Assembly: GCF_002874965.1 (NCBI RefSeq)
Contig: NZ_CP025624.1
Location: 434,001 to 498,000, forward strand
Length of the DNA: 64,000 nt
Source: Pseudomonas sp. NC02
GTDB taxonomy: Bacteria > Pseudomonadota > Gammaproteobacteria > Pseudomonadales > Pseudomonadaceae
Direction: 5' to 3'
Part shown: positions 20,497 through 28,203 of the stretch, piece after piece
How positions within the stretch are numbered: the stretch's first letter is position 1
How the letters are laid out: the number at the start of each line of letters is the position of its first letter
Position numbers and translations under genes: made by a program
Notes under the pieces: model-generated
The model's input: the letters and a program-made list of their open reading frames with translations, nothing else
What the model was told of the DNA's origin: nothing
Database searches by the model: none

Positions 20497-21771
20497 TTAA
20501 GCCTTGGCTTCCTGCAACGGCGGCAACTTCGCCAGCTTCAACGCCACCAGCAACGCGACGATCAACAGCGCGACGATAAACCCGCCAATCCCGTTCCACC
20601 CGGCGTAGTGCCAGAAGAAACCACCCGCCGTCCCCGCAATACTCGACCCCACGTAGTAACTGAACAGGTACAGCGACGACGCCTGGCCCTTGGCTTTCAG
20701 CGCGCGGCGGCCGATCCAGCTGCTGGCCACCGAGTGGGCGCCGAAGAAGCCGAAGGTGAAGATCAGCATGCCGGGCACTACCAGCCACAGCGGGGTAAAC
20801 AGCGTCAGGGCGATGCCGCCGAGCATCAGCACGATGGTGCCCCACAGCACTCGGCGACGGCCCAGGCGGTCGGCCAGGGAGCCGATTTTCGCCGAGCTGT
20901 AGATACCCGAGAGGTAGACCAGCGACAGCAGGCCTACCACGGCCTGGCTCAAATCGTACGGGTCCGCCAGCAAGCGGTAGCCGATGTAGTTGAACATCGT
21001 CACAAAGGCGCCCATCAGCACGAAGGCTTCGAGGAACAGCCACGGCAGGCCGGCGTCCTTGAAGTGCATGGTGAAGCCGTCCACCAGGCTGCGCGGGTGC
21101 AGGGTGCTGGCGCGGAAGTTGCGCGATTCGGGGAGGATCTTCCAGAACACCGTGGCTGCGATCAGCGCCAGGGCTCCGATGATCAGCATCGCCGTGTGCC
21201 AGCTGACGAAGTCGATCAGTACGCCGATGATCAAGCGCCCGCTCATGCCACCGATGGCGTTACCACCGATGTACAAACCCATGGCCAAGCCGATGTGTTG
21301 CGGGTGGATCTCTTCACTCAGGTAGGTCATGGCCACCGCTGCCAGGCCGCTGAGGGACAGGCCCACCAGTGCGCGCATCAGCAGGATGCCTTCCCAGCTT
21401 GGCATCAGGCCGCTGGCGATGGTGCACAGTGCGGCGCAGAACAGCGCGGCAACCATCACCGGCTTGCGCCCCAGGGTGTCGGAAATCGGCCCGGTGATCA
21501 GCAGGCCAATGGCGAGCATGCCGGTGGCCACCGAGAGAATCAGGCTGCTTTGCGCGGCATTGATGGAAAATTCGTGGGACAGCGCCGGCATCATCGGCTG
21601 TACGCAGTAGAGCAGGGCGAAAGTGGCGAAACCACCGGAGAACAGCGCCAGCACCGTGCGCATGAACATCGGGGTGCCTTTTTCGATGTACTGCTCGTTG
21701 AGCTGTGCCACCACTTCATCGAGGGCGGTGGGCGGTACTTCTTGAGCAAGCGGAGCGACAGCAGATTTCAC
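20497..21771 (-). CDS. MFS transporter, YnfM-like
   Basis: A 424-residue major facilitator protein with 12 predicted membrane segments after a hydrophilic N-terminus of about 36 residues. The MFS loop motif appears as GPISDTLGRKPVM and again as GSLADRLGRRRVL. The overall pattern resembles E. coli YnfM, an inner-membrane exporter of the drug:H+ antiporter family. It starts at GTG 21769-21771 with GAGG seven bases upstream; the Met at residue 34 or 36 is an alternative. It is divergent from a LysR regulator, as ynfM is from ynfL in E. coli. Its substrate is unknown. Confidence 0.85.
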   Translation of the reverse strand: MKSAVAPLAQEVPPTALDEVVAQLNEQYIEKGTPMFMRTVLALFSGGFATFALLYCVQPMMPALSHEFSINAAQSSLILSVATGMLAIGLLITGPISDTLGRKPVMVAALFCAALCTIASGLMPSWEGILLMRALVGLSLSGLAAVAMTYLSEEIHPQHIGLAMGLYIGGNAIGGMSGRLIIGVLIDFVSWHTAMLIIGALALIAATVFWKILPESRNFRASTLHPRSLVDGFTMHFKDAGLPWLFLEAFVLMGAFVTMFNYIGYRLLADPYDLSQAVVGLLSLVYLSGIYSSAKIGSLADRLGRRRVLWGTIVLMLGGIALTLFTPLWLVVPGMLIFTFGFFGAHSVASSWIGRRALKAKGQASSLYLFSYYVGSSIAGTAGGFFWHYAGWNGIGGFIVALLIVALLVALKLAKLPPLQEAKA

Positions 21772-21832
21772 GCGGGACCTCGGGGAGGAAAGGCTGCCAG
21801 GGCTGGCAATGCAAAAAAGAATATAGCTCCCT

Positions 21833-21854
21833 ATTGATTCTTTCCAATATATTG
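21833..21854. promoter_or_regulatory. Possible LysR operator in the divergent gap
   Basis: ATTG-N8-CAAT (21833-21848) overlaps the palindrome CAATATATTG (21845-21854) within an AT-rich stretch between the two divergent genes. This is a plausible site for the adjacent LysR protein; assignment is by position and symmetry only. Confidence 0.4.
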
Positions 21855-21895
21855 TTCGACCTGTTTAAGAGCTTTTACGACCTAATGAGGTTTTC

Positions 21896-22789
21896 ATGGA
21901 ACTGCGCCACCTGCGTTACTTCATCGCCGTGGCTGAAGAGCTGCATTTTGGCCGCGCCGCGCAGGTGCTGGGGATCTCCCAGCCGCCCCTGAGCCAGCAG
22001 ATCCAGGCGCTGGAGCAGGAGATAGGTGCGCGGTTGTTTGAGCGTACCAATCGTCGGGTCGAGCTGAGCGAGGCCGGCAGGTTGTTCCTGCAAGAGGCGC
22101 GGTTGGTGCTGGCGCAGGTGGATAAAGCGGCGGACGTGGCGCGTCGGGCGCAGCTGGGGGAACTGGGGGAGTTGAAGATTGGCTTCACCTCTTCTGCGCC
22201 GTTCAACTCCAGCATCCCACAGGCGATCTTCGCGTTTCGCCAGGCATTCCCGGCGGTGCATTTGAATCTGCAGGAGATGAGCAGCACGGAGGTGGCCGAG
22301 TCGCTGGTGGATGAGTCGATTCAGGTGGGGTTGATGCGACCGTTGCCGTTGCCCGATTCCCTGAGCGTCGTGGAACTGATGCGCGAGCCCTTGGTGGCCG
22401 TGCTGAACGCTGGGCATCCGTTGGTGGAGGGCAGTGAGCGGGGTTTGCACCTGGCGCAATTGGCCGAAGAACCGTTTGTGTTTTTCCCGCGGACTTACGG
22501 CAGCGGGTTGTATGCTCAATTGATGAGCCTGGCGCGTGATGCCGGCTTCAGCCCGCACTTCGCGCAGGAAGCCGGGGAGGCGATGACCATCATCGGCCTG
22601 GTGGCGGCGGGGTTGGGTGTCTCGGTGTTGCCGGCGTCGTATCAGCGGATCCGCATTGATGGCGTGGTGTATCGCACGTTGCTGGATCAGGAGGCGGTGA
22701 CGGCGGTGTGGCTGGTGCAGCGCAAGGGTCAGCAGACGCCGATGGCCAAGGCGTTTGTCGAGCTGCTGACCCGCAAGGCATTGGTATGA
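21896..22789 (+). CDS. LysR-family transcriptional regulator (YnfL/BenM-like)
   Basis: A 297-residue regulator with the N-terminal winged helix-turn-helix (MELRHLRYFIAVAEELHFGRAAQVLGISQPPLSQQIQALE) and a C-terminal inducer-binding domain of the BenM/CatR type (LKIGFTSSAPFN; GLMRPL; VSVLPASYQ). Length is normal. It is divergent from the YnfM-like exporter and very likely controls it and itself. The ligand is unknown. Nothing ties it to the nearby aryl polyene operon, which is convergent with it beyond a REPIN. Confidence 0.9.
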   Translation: MELRHLRYFIAVAEELHFGRAAQVLGISQPPLSQQIQALEQEIGARLFERTNRRVELSEAGRLFLQEARLVLAQVDKAADVARRAQLGELGELKIGFTSSAPFNSSIPQAIFAFRQAFPAVHLNLQEMSSTEVAESLVDESIQVGLMRPLPLPDSLSVVELMREPLVAVLNAGHPLVEGSERGLHLAQLAEEPFVFFPRTYGSGLYAQLMSLARDAGFSPHFAQEAGEAMTIIGLVAAGLGVSVLPASYQRIRIDGVVYRTLLDQEAVTAVWLVQRKGQQTPMAKAFVELLTRKALV

Positions 22790-22800
22790 CCGACGCATAA

Positions 22801-22938
22801 CCTGTGGCGAGGGAGCTTGCTCCCGCTGGGCTGCGCAGCAGCCCCGAAACCCGACGACTGAGTTTTACCAGGCAACCCTCAATCGCAGGTTTCAGGGGCG
22901 CTTCGCGCCCCAACGGGAGCAAGCTCCCTCGCCACAGG
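22801..22938. repeat. REPIN, second family (GTGGCGAGGGAGC)
   Basis: Arms CTGTGGCGAGGGAGCTTGCT and their complement, with CCCGCTGGG/CAACGGG inner parts, enclose about 80 bases that include the hairpin GGGGCGCTTCGCGCCCC. It lies between the convergent LysR and lipoprotein genes. Confidence 0.9.
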
Positions 22939-22950
22939 GCAGCGGGTGTT

Positions 22951-23391
22951 TCAGTTCTGCTTCGACGTCCCGGTCTGCTGGAGCAACTGCGCCGTGTCAC
23001 TCACACCATTGGTGCGCAACGCCGCCAGGATGTCACGGTCCAGCATGCTCACCCAGCGGTTGTAGTTGCGGTGAATCTTGCCGTCCTTGTAGCCCAGGTC
23101 GCGGCTGTCGCGGTAGGTGATGGCGTAGCTGGTGGCGGTGTAGCGGATGTCGATTTCAGCGTGGAACTGGTTGCGCACGTTGATCTCGGCCTGCACCAGT
23201 TGCGGGCTCAGGCGCTGTACCACCCATTGGCGTTTGTTCAAGGCCGCGATAATGGTCTGCTTCATTTTTTCTTCGTTGACCTGCGGGTTCGCCGGCAAGT
23301 CGTGCTGGGTGTTGAGCACCGGTTTGTTGGTGCAGCCAGCGGTGGTGAGCAGGGCCAAAGCGACCAGTGTTGCGCGTAGCAGGGAAGACAT
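22951..23391 (-). CDS. Small lipoprotein at the end of the aryl polyene operon
   Basis: A 146-residue protein with a lipoprotein signal peptide (LALLTTAGC, lipidated Cys about residue 20). The mature part is mixed alpha/beta with no recognised catalytic motif; a helix-strand segment EEKMKQTIIAALNKRQWVVQ opens it, and SYAITYRDSRDLGYKDGKIH follows. It lies 26 bases downstream of the ketosynthase gene on the same strand, so it is probably the last gene of the operon. Function is unknown. Confidence 0.7.
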   Translation of the reverse strand: MSSLLRATLVALALLTTAGCTNKPVLNTQHDLPANPQVNEEKMKQTIIAALNKRQWVVQRLSPQLVQAEINVRNQFHAEIDIRYTATSYAITYRDSRDLGYKDGKIHRNYNRWVSMLDRDILAALRTNGVSDTAQLLQQTGTSKQN

Positions 23392-23417
23392 TCCATTTCT
23401 CCAGTCAGTAAAAAAAT

Positions 23418-24644
23418 TTACACCCAGCGGCGGAAAATCAGCGAAGTGTTGACGCCGCCAAAGGCAAAATTGTTGTTCATCACGTAGTCGCTGTGCAGCT
23501 CGCGGAACTCACCTTGCAGGTAGTCCAGCTCGCCGCAGCGCGGGTCGACTTCGTCGAGGTTGAAGGTGTGCACGTATTGGTTGCGGTTCATCATCTCGAT
23601 GCTGAACCACGACTCCAGCGCGCCGCATGCGCCCAGGGTATGCCCAAGGAAACTCTTCTGCGAACTGATGGGCATGCGGCTGCCGAACAGGCTGCTGGTG
23701 GCCAGGGTTTCGGCGATGTCGCCCTGGTCGGTGGCGGTGCCATGGCCGTTCACATAGCCGATCGCGTCGGGCGCAAGCCCCGCATCTTCCAATGCCAGTT
23801 CCATGGCGCGGCGCATGGTGGCCTGTTCCGGGCGGGTGGTGTGCTGGCCGTCGGCGTTGCTGCCGAAGCCGACGATTTCCGCGTGGATATGCGCGCCACG
23901 GGCCAGTGCATGTTCCAGCTCTTCGAGCACCAGGATGCCACCGCCTTCGCCGATCACCAGGCCGTCGCGGCCACTGTCGTAGGGACGCGGGCTGGTTTGT
24001 GGTGCATCGTTTTTCAGGCTGGTGGCGTACAGCGCATCGAACACCATGGCTTCGGTAGGGCACAGCTCTTCGGCGCCACCTGCCAACATCAGCGGCAGGC
24101 GGCCGAACTTGATGGCCTCATAGGCGTAGCCGATGCCCTGGCTGCCGCTGGTGCACGCGCTGGACGTGGGGATCAGCCGGCCGGTGAGGCCGAAGAAAAT
24201 GCTGATATTCGCTGCCGTGGTGTGGGGCATCATCCGCACGTAGGAGTTGGCGTTCAGCCCCTCGGCCACCGAGTTCAGCAGCATATTGCCGAAGGCCTTG
24301 ATCTCGTCGGTGCTGCCGGTGGACGAGCCACAGGCCACGCCCATGCGCCCGTCCTTGATCGACTCGTCGCCCAGCAAGCCGGCATCTTTCAGCGCCTGCT
24401 CCGCTGCCCATACCGCCAGCCGGGAAACCCGGCCCATGCTGCGCAGTTGCTTGCGGGTCCAGTGGGCGGGTACCACGAAATCATCGATCGGCCCGGCCAG
24501 CCGTGTGTTCAGTTCGGTGAAACGGTCCCACTCATCCATGCGCCGGATGCCGCTGCGGTTGGCGCGGAAGTTGGCGGCGATGGTTGCCCAATCGCTGCCC
24601 AGGGACGTAACGCCGGCCATGCCGGTGACCACCACGCGTTTCAT
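23418..24644 (-). CDS. apeR: Aryl polyene 3-ketoacyl-ACP synthase, ApeR-like
   Basis: A 408-residue condensing enzyme of the FabF type. Catalytic triad residues are Cys164 (SSACTSG), His301 (NGHGTATD) and His335 (KSFLGHTLGA). In described aryl polyene clusters one stand-alone ketosynthase (ApeR) acts beside the KS/chain-length-factor pair; position after apeQ supports this assignment. The start is ATG 24642-24644, sharing a base with the apeQ stop; a start two codons upstream is possible. Confidence 0.85.
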   Translation of the reverse strand: MKRVVVTGMAGVTSLGSDWATIAANFRANRSGIRRMDEWDRFTELNTRLAGPIDDFVVPAHWTRKQLRSMGRVSRLAVWAAEQALKDAGLLGDESIKDGRMGVACGSSTGSTDEIKAFGNMLLNSVAEGLNANSYVRMMPHTTAANISIFFGLTGRLIPTSSACTSGSQGIGYAYEAIKFGRLPLMLAGGAEELCPTEAMVFDALYATSLKNDAPQTSPRPYDSGRDGLVIGEGGGILVLEELEHALARGAHIHAEIVGFGSNADGQHTTRPEQATMRRAMELALEDAGLAPDAIGYVNGHGTATDQGDIAETLATSSLFGSRMPISSQKSFLGHTLGACGALESWFSIEMMNRNQYVHTFNLDEVDPRCGELDYLQGEFRELHSDYVMNNNFAFGGVNTSLIFRRWV

Positions 24645-25372
24645 CAGCACAGGCCTCCATTCACGGCCAGCACTTGGCGGGTGATGTAGCCGGCTTCTGC
24701 CGACATCAGGAAATTCACCGCCCCGGCGACTTCTTCCGGCGTGCCCATGCGCTGGGCCGGGATCATTTTCATCAGCTCTTCCACCGGTACGTTTTCATCG
24801 AGCATCGCGGTGTCGATCAGCCCGGGGGCCACGCAGTTGACGGTGATCTTGCGCTTGCCCAGCTCGATGGCCAGGGCCTTGGCGGCGCCGATCAGGCCGG
24901 CCTTGGACGCGCTGTAGTTGACCTGGCCGCGGTTGCCGATCAGCCCGGATACCGAGGTGATGCACACGATCCGCCCGGCGGCGCGACGACGAATCATCGG
25001 CATCATCACCGGGTGCAGCACGTTGTAGAAACCGTCGAGGTTGGTGCGCATCACCACGTCCCAATCGTCTTCCGACAGCGCTGGAAACGCGCCATCGCGC
25101 GTCAGGCCCGCATTGAGCACCACGCCGTAATACGCGCCATGGGCTTCCACGTCGGCTTCAAGGATCTCCTTGCAGCTGGCGCGGTCCGCCACATCGAATT
25201 GCAACACCCGGGCGCTGCGCCCCAGCGCTTCGATTTCGACCTGCACCGCATCCGCCTCGGCACGCCCGCTGCGGCAGTGCAGCACGATGTCGTGCCCGGC
25301 CTGGGCCAGGCGCACAGCGATAGCGCGGCCGATGCCACGGCTGGAGCCGGTCACCAATACGGATTCAGTCAT
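24644..25372 (-). CDS. apeQ: Aryl polyene 3-ketoacyl-ACP reductase, ApeQ-like
   Basis: A 242-residue short-chain dehydrogenase of the FabG type that reduces the beta-keto group of the growing polyene on its ACP. It has the NADP motif TGSSRGIG (8-15), NAG (87-89), Ser140, and Tyr153-x3-Lys157 (YSASK). It overlaps the dehydratase gene by four bases and the ketosynthase gene by one. Full length, no anomaly. Confidence 0.9.
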   Translation of the reverse strand: MTESVLVTGSSRGIGRAIAVRLAQAGHDIVLHCRSGRAEADAVQVEIEALGRSARVLQFDVADRASCKEILEADVEAHGAYYGVVLNAGLTRDGAFPALSEDDWDVVMRTNLDGFYNVLHPVMMPMIRRRAAGRIVCITSVSGLIGNRGQVNYSASKAGLIGAAKALAIELGKRKITVNCVAPGLIDTAMLDENVPVEELMKMIPAQRMGTPEEVAGAVNFLMSAEAGYITRQVLAVNGGLC

Positions 25373-25830
25373 GGCGTGGTGTCCTTCGATTCATCTAAAT
25401 AGTTGGCCGCCTGGGGCGGTCGAAATACGTTCAAGCGCGCGCTGGCCTGGATGCCGTCGCCGGTGAGGTGGCATTCGAACACACCCATGCCGTTGTCGTC
25501 TTCCAGGGAGCGCAGGCCCTGGATGGTCAGCTCGGTGCCTGCGGGAAAGTGCTCGACGTTGCACTCGAACTTGCGCGTGCCCAGCAGGAAGCCCAACTCC
25601 ACGGCTTCACCTTTCTGGCGCGCGCGGCAACCGGCGTAGGCCGCGACGCTTTGCGCCATCAACTCAATGCCGACCCACGCGGGCAGGCTGCCGTCAGCGC
25701 GGTTGAAAAGCCCGCCGGGCTTGACCGTCAGGCGGGTCTGGATCTGTTCTTCATCAAAGCTCAGGACCTGATCGATCAGGATCATGTCACCGGCGTGGGG
25801 CAGCAGTTCGGCGAGCGGCCAATCAGTCAT
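25369..25830 (-). CDS. apeP: Aryl polyene dehydratase subunit, ApeP-like hotdog protein
   Basis: A 153-residue hotdog-fold protein starting MTDWPLAELLPHAGDM (ATG 25828-25830, overlapping the ketosynthase stop). It carries LPAWVGIELMAQSVAAYAG, with the Glu of the FabA/FabZ active site, but the preceding GHFPG-type His is missing (FNRADGS instead). The ApeI-like domain at the end of the ligase protein shows the reverse. In characterised clusters ApeI and ApeP form a dehydratase heterodimer, which fits this split. Confidence 0.85.
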   Translation of the reverse strand: MTDWPLAELLPHAGDMILIDQVLSFDEEQIQTRLTVKPGGLFNRADGSLPAWVGIELMAQSVAAYAGCRARQKGEAVELGFLLGTRKFECNVEHFPAGTELTIQGLRSLEDDNGMGVFECHLTGDGIQASARLNVFRPPQAANYLDESKDTTP

Positions 25831-26993
25831 GGGGCGTCTCCGATAATCAGGCTGACGTTGTTGCCGCCGAAGGCAAACGAGTTGCTCATCAGGCAGCGTT
25901 TTTCCAGGGCGTCGCCGGGCGACGCCCACTTCAGTACGGGCAGGTCGGGGTCCGCCTGGCCATCCCAGACATGCGGCGGCACTACGCCTTCTGCCAGGCT
26001 CAGCCAGCAGAACGCCGCTTCCAGCGCGCCGGCGGCGCCCAGGGTGTGGCCGGTCATGGGTTTGGTCGAGGAGCAGGCTACGCCGTCCGGGAACAGGGCC
26101 GCGACCGCCAGGCTTTCCATGGCATCGTTATGTTGGGTAGCGGTGCCGTGCAGGTTCAGGTAACCGATTTGTCCGGGCGCCAGTTGTGCGCTGGCCAGGG
26201 CCTTGCGCATCGCTTGCAACGCACCCTTGCCGGTAGGCTCGGGGGCGGAAATATGGTGGGCGTCGCAACTGGCGCCACTGCCCAGCAGTGCGAACGGCGC
26301 CGGGGTTTTGCTCATCAGGAACAGCACGGCGGCTTCGCCGATATTGATGCCGTTGCGGTTCAGCGAAAACGGATTGCAGCGCTCTGCCGAAACCGCCTCC
26401 AGCGACGAAAAACCATTGAGGGTCAGCTTGCACAGCGTGTCGACGCCACCGCAGATCACCGCATCGCACACGCCCAGGTCCAACAGGCGTTGGGCACTCA
26501 TCAGCGCTCGTGCGCTGGAGGTGCAGGCGGTGGAAATCACGTAGGCCGGGCCGCTCAGTTGCAGCCAGTCGGCGAGGAAATCGGCCGGGGCGCCAAGCGC
26601 CTGTTGCTGATAGTCGTAGTCGGCGGGGAACTGGTTTTCCCGCAGATAGTGGGCGATGCCACGGCTGGCTTCATCGATGCCCGAGGTGCTGGTGCCGAGC
26701 ACGATGCCAATGCGCGACGCGCCGAACGTCTGGATCGCTTGCCGGATCTCGTCGTCAATCTGCAACGCGGCTTCCAGCAGCAACTGGTTATTGCGGCTGC
26801 GATGGGATTCCAGCCCGGGCGGTATCGCCGCCAGTTCACCGTGCACAGCGGCCACCGGCAACACACGCTCCGGCACCCAGCCGCTTTCGGCGCGCATGCC
26901 GGAGCAGTCGCCGGCAAACAGGCTGCGGCTGACTTCGCGCTTGTCGCGGCCCAGGGCGCAGATCACGCCGAGGGCATTGAGGTAGGCGCTCAT
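25827..26993 (-). CDS. apeO: Aryl polyene ketosynthase, ApeO-like
   Basis: A 388-residue ketosynthase with an intact triad: Cys157 (TACTSS), His282 (LHGTATQHND) and His316 (KPMTGHTLGAAG). In aryl polyene pathways ApeO pairs with the chain-length-factor-like ApeC to extend an aryl starter with malonyl-ACP units. Here apeC is the first gene and apeO lies 12 kb downstream in the same operon. Both ends have ATGA overlaps. Confidence 0.87.
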   Translation of the reverse strand: MSAYLNALGVICALGRDKREVSRSLFAGDCSGMRAESGWVPERVLPVAAVHGELAAIPPGLESHRSRNNQLLLEAALQIDDEIRQAIQTFGASRIGIVLGTSTSGIDEASRGIAHYLRENQFPADYDYQQQALGAPADFLADWLQLSGPAYVISTACTSSARALMSAQRLLDLGVCDAVICGGVDTLCKLTLNGFSSLEAVSAERCNPFSLNRNGINIGEAAVLFLMSKTPAPFALLGSGASCDAHHISAPEPTGKGALQAMRKALASAQLAPGQIGYLNLHGTATQHNDAMESLAVAALFPDGVACSSTKPMTGHTLGAAGALEAAFCWLSLAEGVVPPHVWDGQADPDLPVLKWASPGDALEKRCLMSNSFAFGGNNVSLIIGDAP

Positions 26994-27472
26994 CGGGCAG
27001 CCCCTAGCGGCGAGATGTGGTAGGTCAGGTGTTGCCCGATCACGTCCACGCGAAACACCAGGGAGGAGTGATAGGTGATCTTCCAGTGGGACGGCAGGGT
27101 GCGGATCAGGTCCATTTCCTGGGTCCCGGGGTACAGCCTGGAAACTTCATCCGCCGAGGTCAGGGCGAACAACAGCGCGGCAAACAGTTCACGCGCCTGG
27201 GGATTGGGCGGCAGCAGACCGTCGGCCTGCCAGGCGCCATTGATCAGCATCTGCCGAGCCTGGGGAATGCCCAGCGGGTCCATCATCGACCAGCGAATCC
27301 CGCCGCCTTCGCGCTGCATCACCAGCAACCAGTCCTGGCGTTGGCCATCCTGTTCGCGCTGCACATGCAGTTGCAACGGCAGGCTCAGCACCGGGGTTTT
27401 CGACGGCAACGGCGGCTGGCTGGCGCACGCGCCCAGCAGCAACAGGCAGCCGATCAACAGCATTCGGATCAT
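26990..27472 (-). CDS. DUF3261-type outer-membrane lipoprotein
   Basis: A 160-residue protein with a lipoprotein signal (CLLLLGACAS, Cys about residue 16). The mature part resembles the DUF3261 family found in aryl polyene clusters, likely helping to place the product in the outer membrane next to the LolA-like carrier; this role is inferred from context. In Xenorhabdus-style naming it would be ApeN. It overlaps both neighbours by four bases. Confidence 0.75.
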   Translation of the reverse strand: MIRMLLIGCLLLLGACASQPPLPSKTPVLSLPLQLHVQREQDGQRQDWLLVMQREGGGIRWSMMDPLGIPQARQMLINGAWQADGLLPPNPQARELFAALLFALTSADEVSRLYPGTQEMDLIRTLPSHWKITYHSSLVFRVDVIGQHLTYHISPLGAAR

Positions 27473-28203
27473 GTTTCAGCGCTCGCCAGAGGTTTGCGGG
27501 CGACCACGTTGACCAGGGTTTCTTCGCGCTGGCCGGCCGGTTTTGGCTGGCGCAGGCCCCAGCGCTCAAGCAGGCCGAAATCGGTGGCGCGGCTCCACCA
27601 CAGGTACGGGTACGAGACGTTCTGCGGGCCGAACTCAAAGCCCTGCTCGCGAATCATCTCAAGGTACTCCTCGGCGCTTTTCTGCACATGCATCGGGTGA
27701 CGAAACAGCCAGCGGATTACCCAGGTGTCGATATAGGCCTCGGTGGATTCGGCAAACAGCAGGTAGCCGCCTGGCTTGAGCACCCGATAGAACTCTTTCA
27801 GGGCGCGATGCTGTTCCACCAGATGATGGAAGGTCTGGTGACAGAACAGCACGTCGACACTGGCGTCGGCCACGTCGAGGGTCGCGCAGTCGCTGCCGAT
27901 CAACTCGATGGCGATACCCTGGCGCGCGGCTTCGGCGCGGCTCAGGTCGAGGCTGTGGGGGTCGGCGTCGAGGCCGATCAGGCGTTCGGGGGCGAACACC
28001 TGCTGCAGGTACTGGAACGACTTGCCCTGGCCGCAGCCGGCGTCCAGCAGCACCGGGGCAACCGGCAGCGGGTCGCTGAACAGGCTGCGCAGGTCGTTGA
28101 TGGCCACGCGCAGCACATGGTGCTGCCAGGTGTGGCTGCGCAGGAACCAGAAGCCGAATTTGGTTTCTTCGACGTAGTTTTTACTCAGGTATTGGCTGCT
28201 CAT
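27469..28203 (-). CDS. SAM-dependent methyltransferase of the aryl polyene operon
   Basis: A 244-residue class I methyltransferase starting MSSQYLSKNYVEETKFGFW (ATG 28201-28203). SAM-binding motifs are VLLDAGCGQGKSF, LIGLDADP and the post-II region FCHQTFHHL/RVLKPGGYLLF. Aryl head groups of these pigments are often O- or C-methylated, so the likely substrate is the aryl moiety or the finished acid; that is inference. ATGA overlaps join it to the MMPL gene and the DUF3261 gene. Confidence 0.8.
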   Translation of the reverse strand: MSSQYLSKNYVEETKFGFWFLRSHTWQHHVLRVAINDLRSLFSDPLPVAPVLLDAGCGQGKSFQYLQQVFAPERLIGLDADPHSLDLSRAEAARQGIAIELIGSDCATLDVADASVDVLFCHQTFHHLVEQHRALKEFYRVLKPGGYLLFAESTEAYIDTWVIRWLFRHPMHVQKSAEEYLEMIREQGFEFGPQNVSYPYLWWSRATDFGLLERWGLRQPKPAGQREETLVNVVARKPLASAET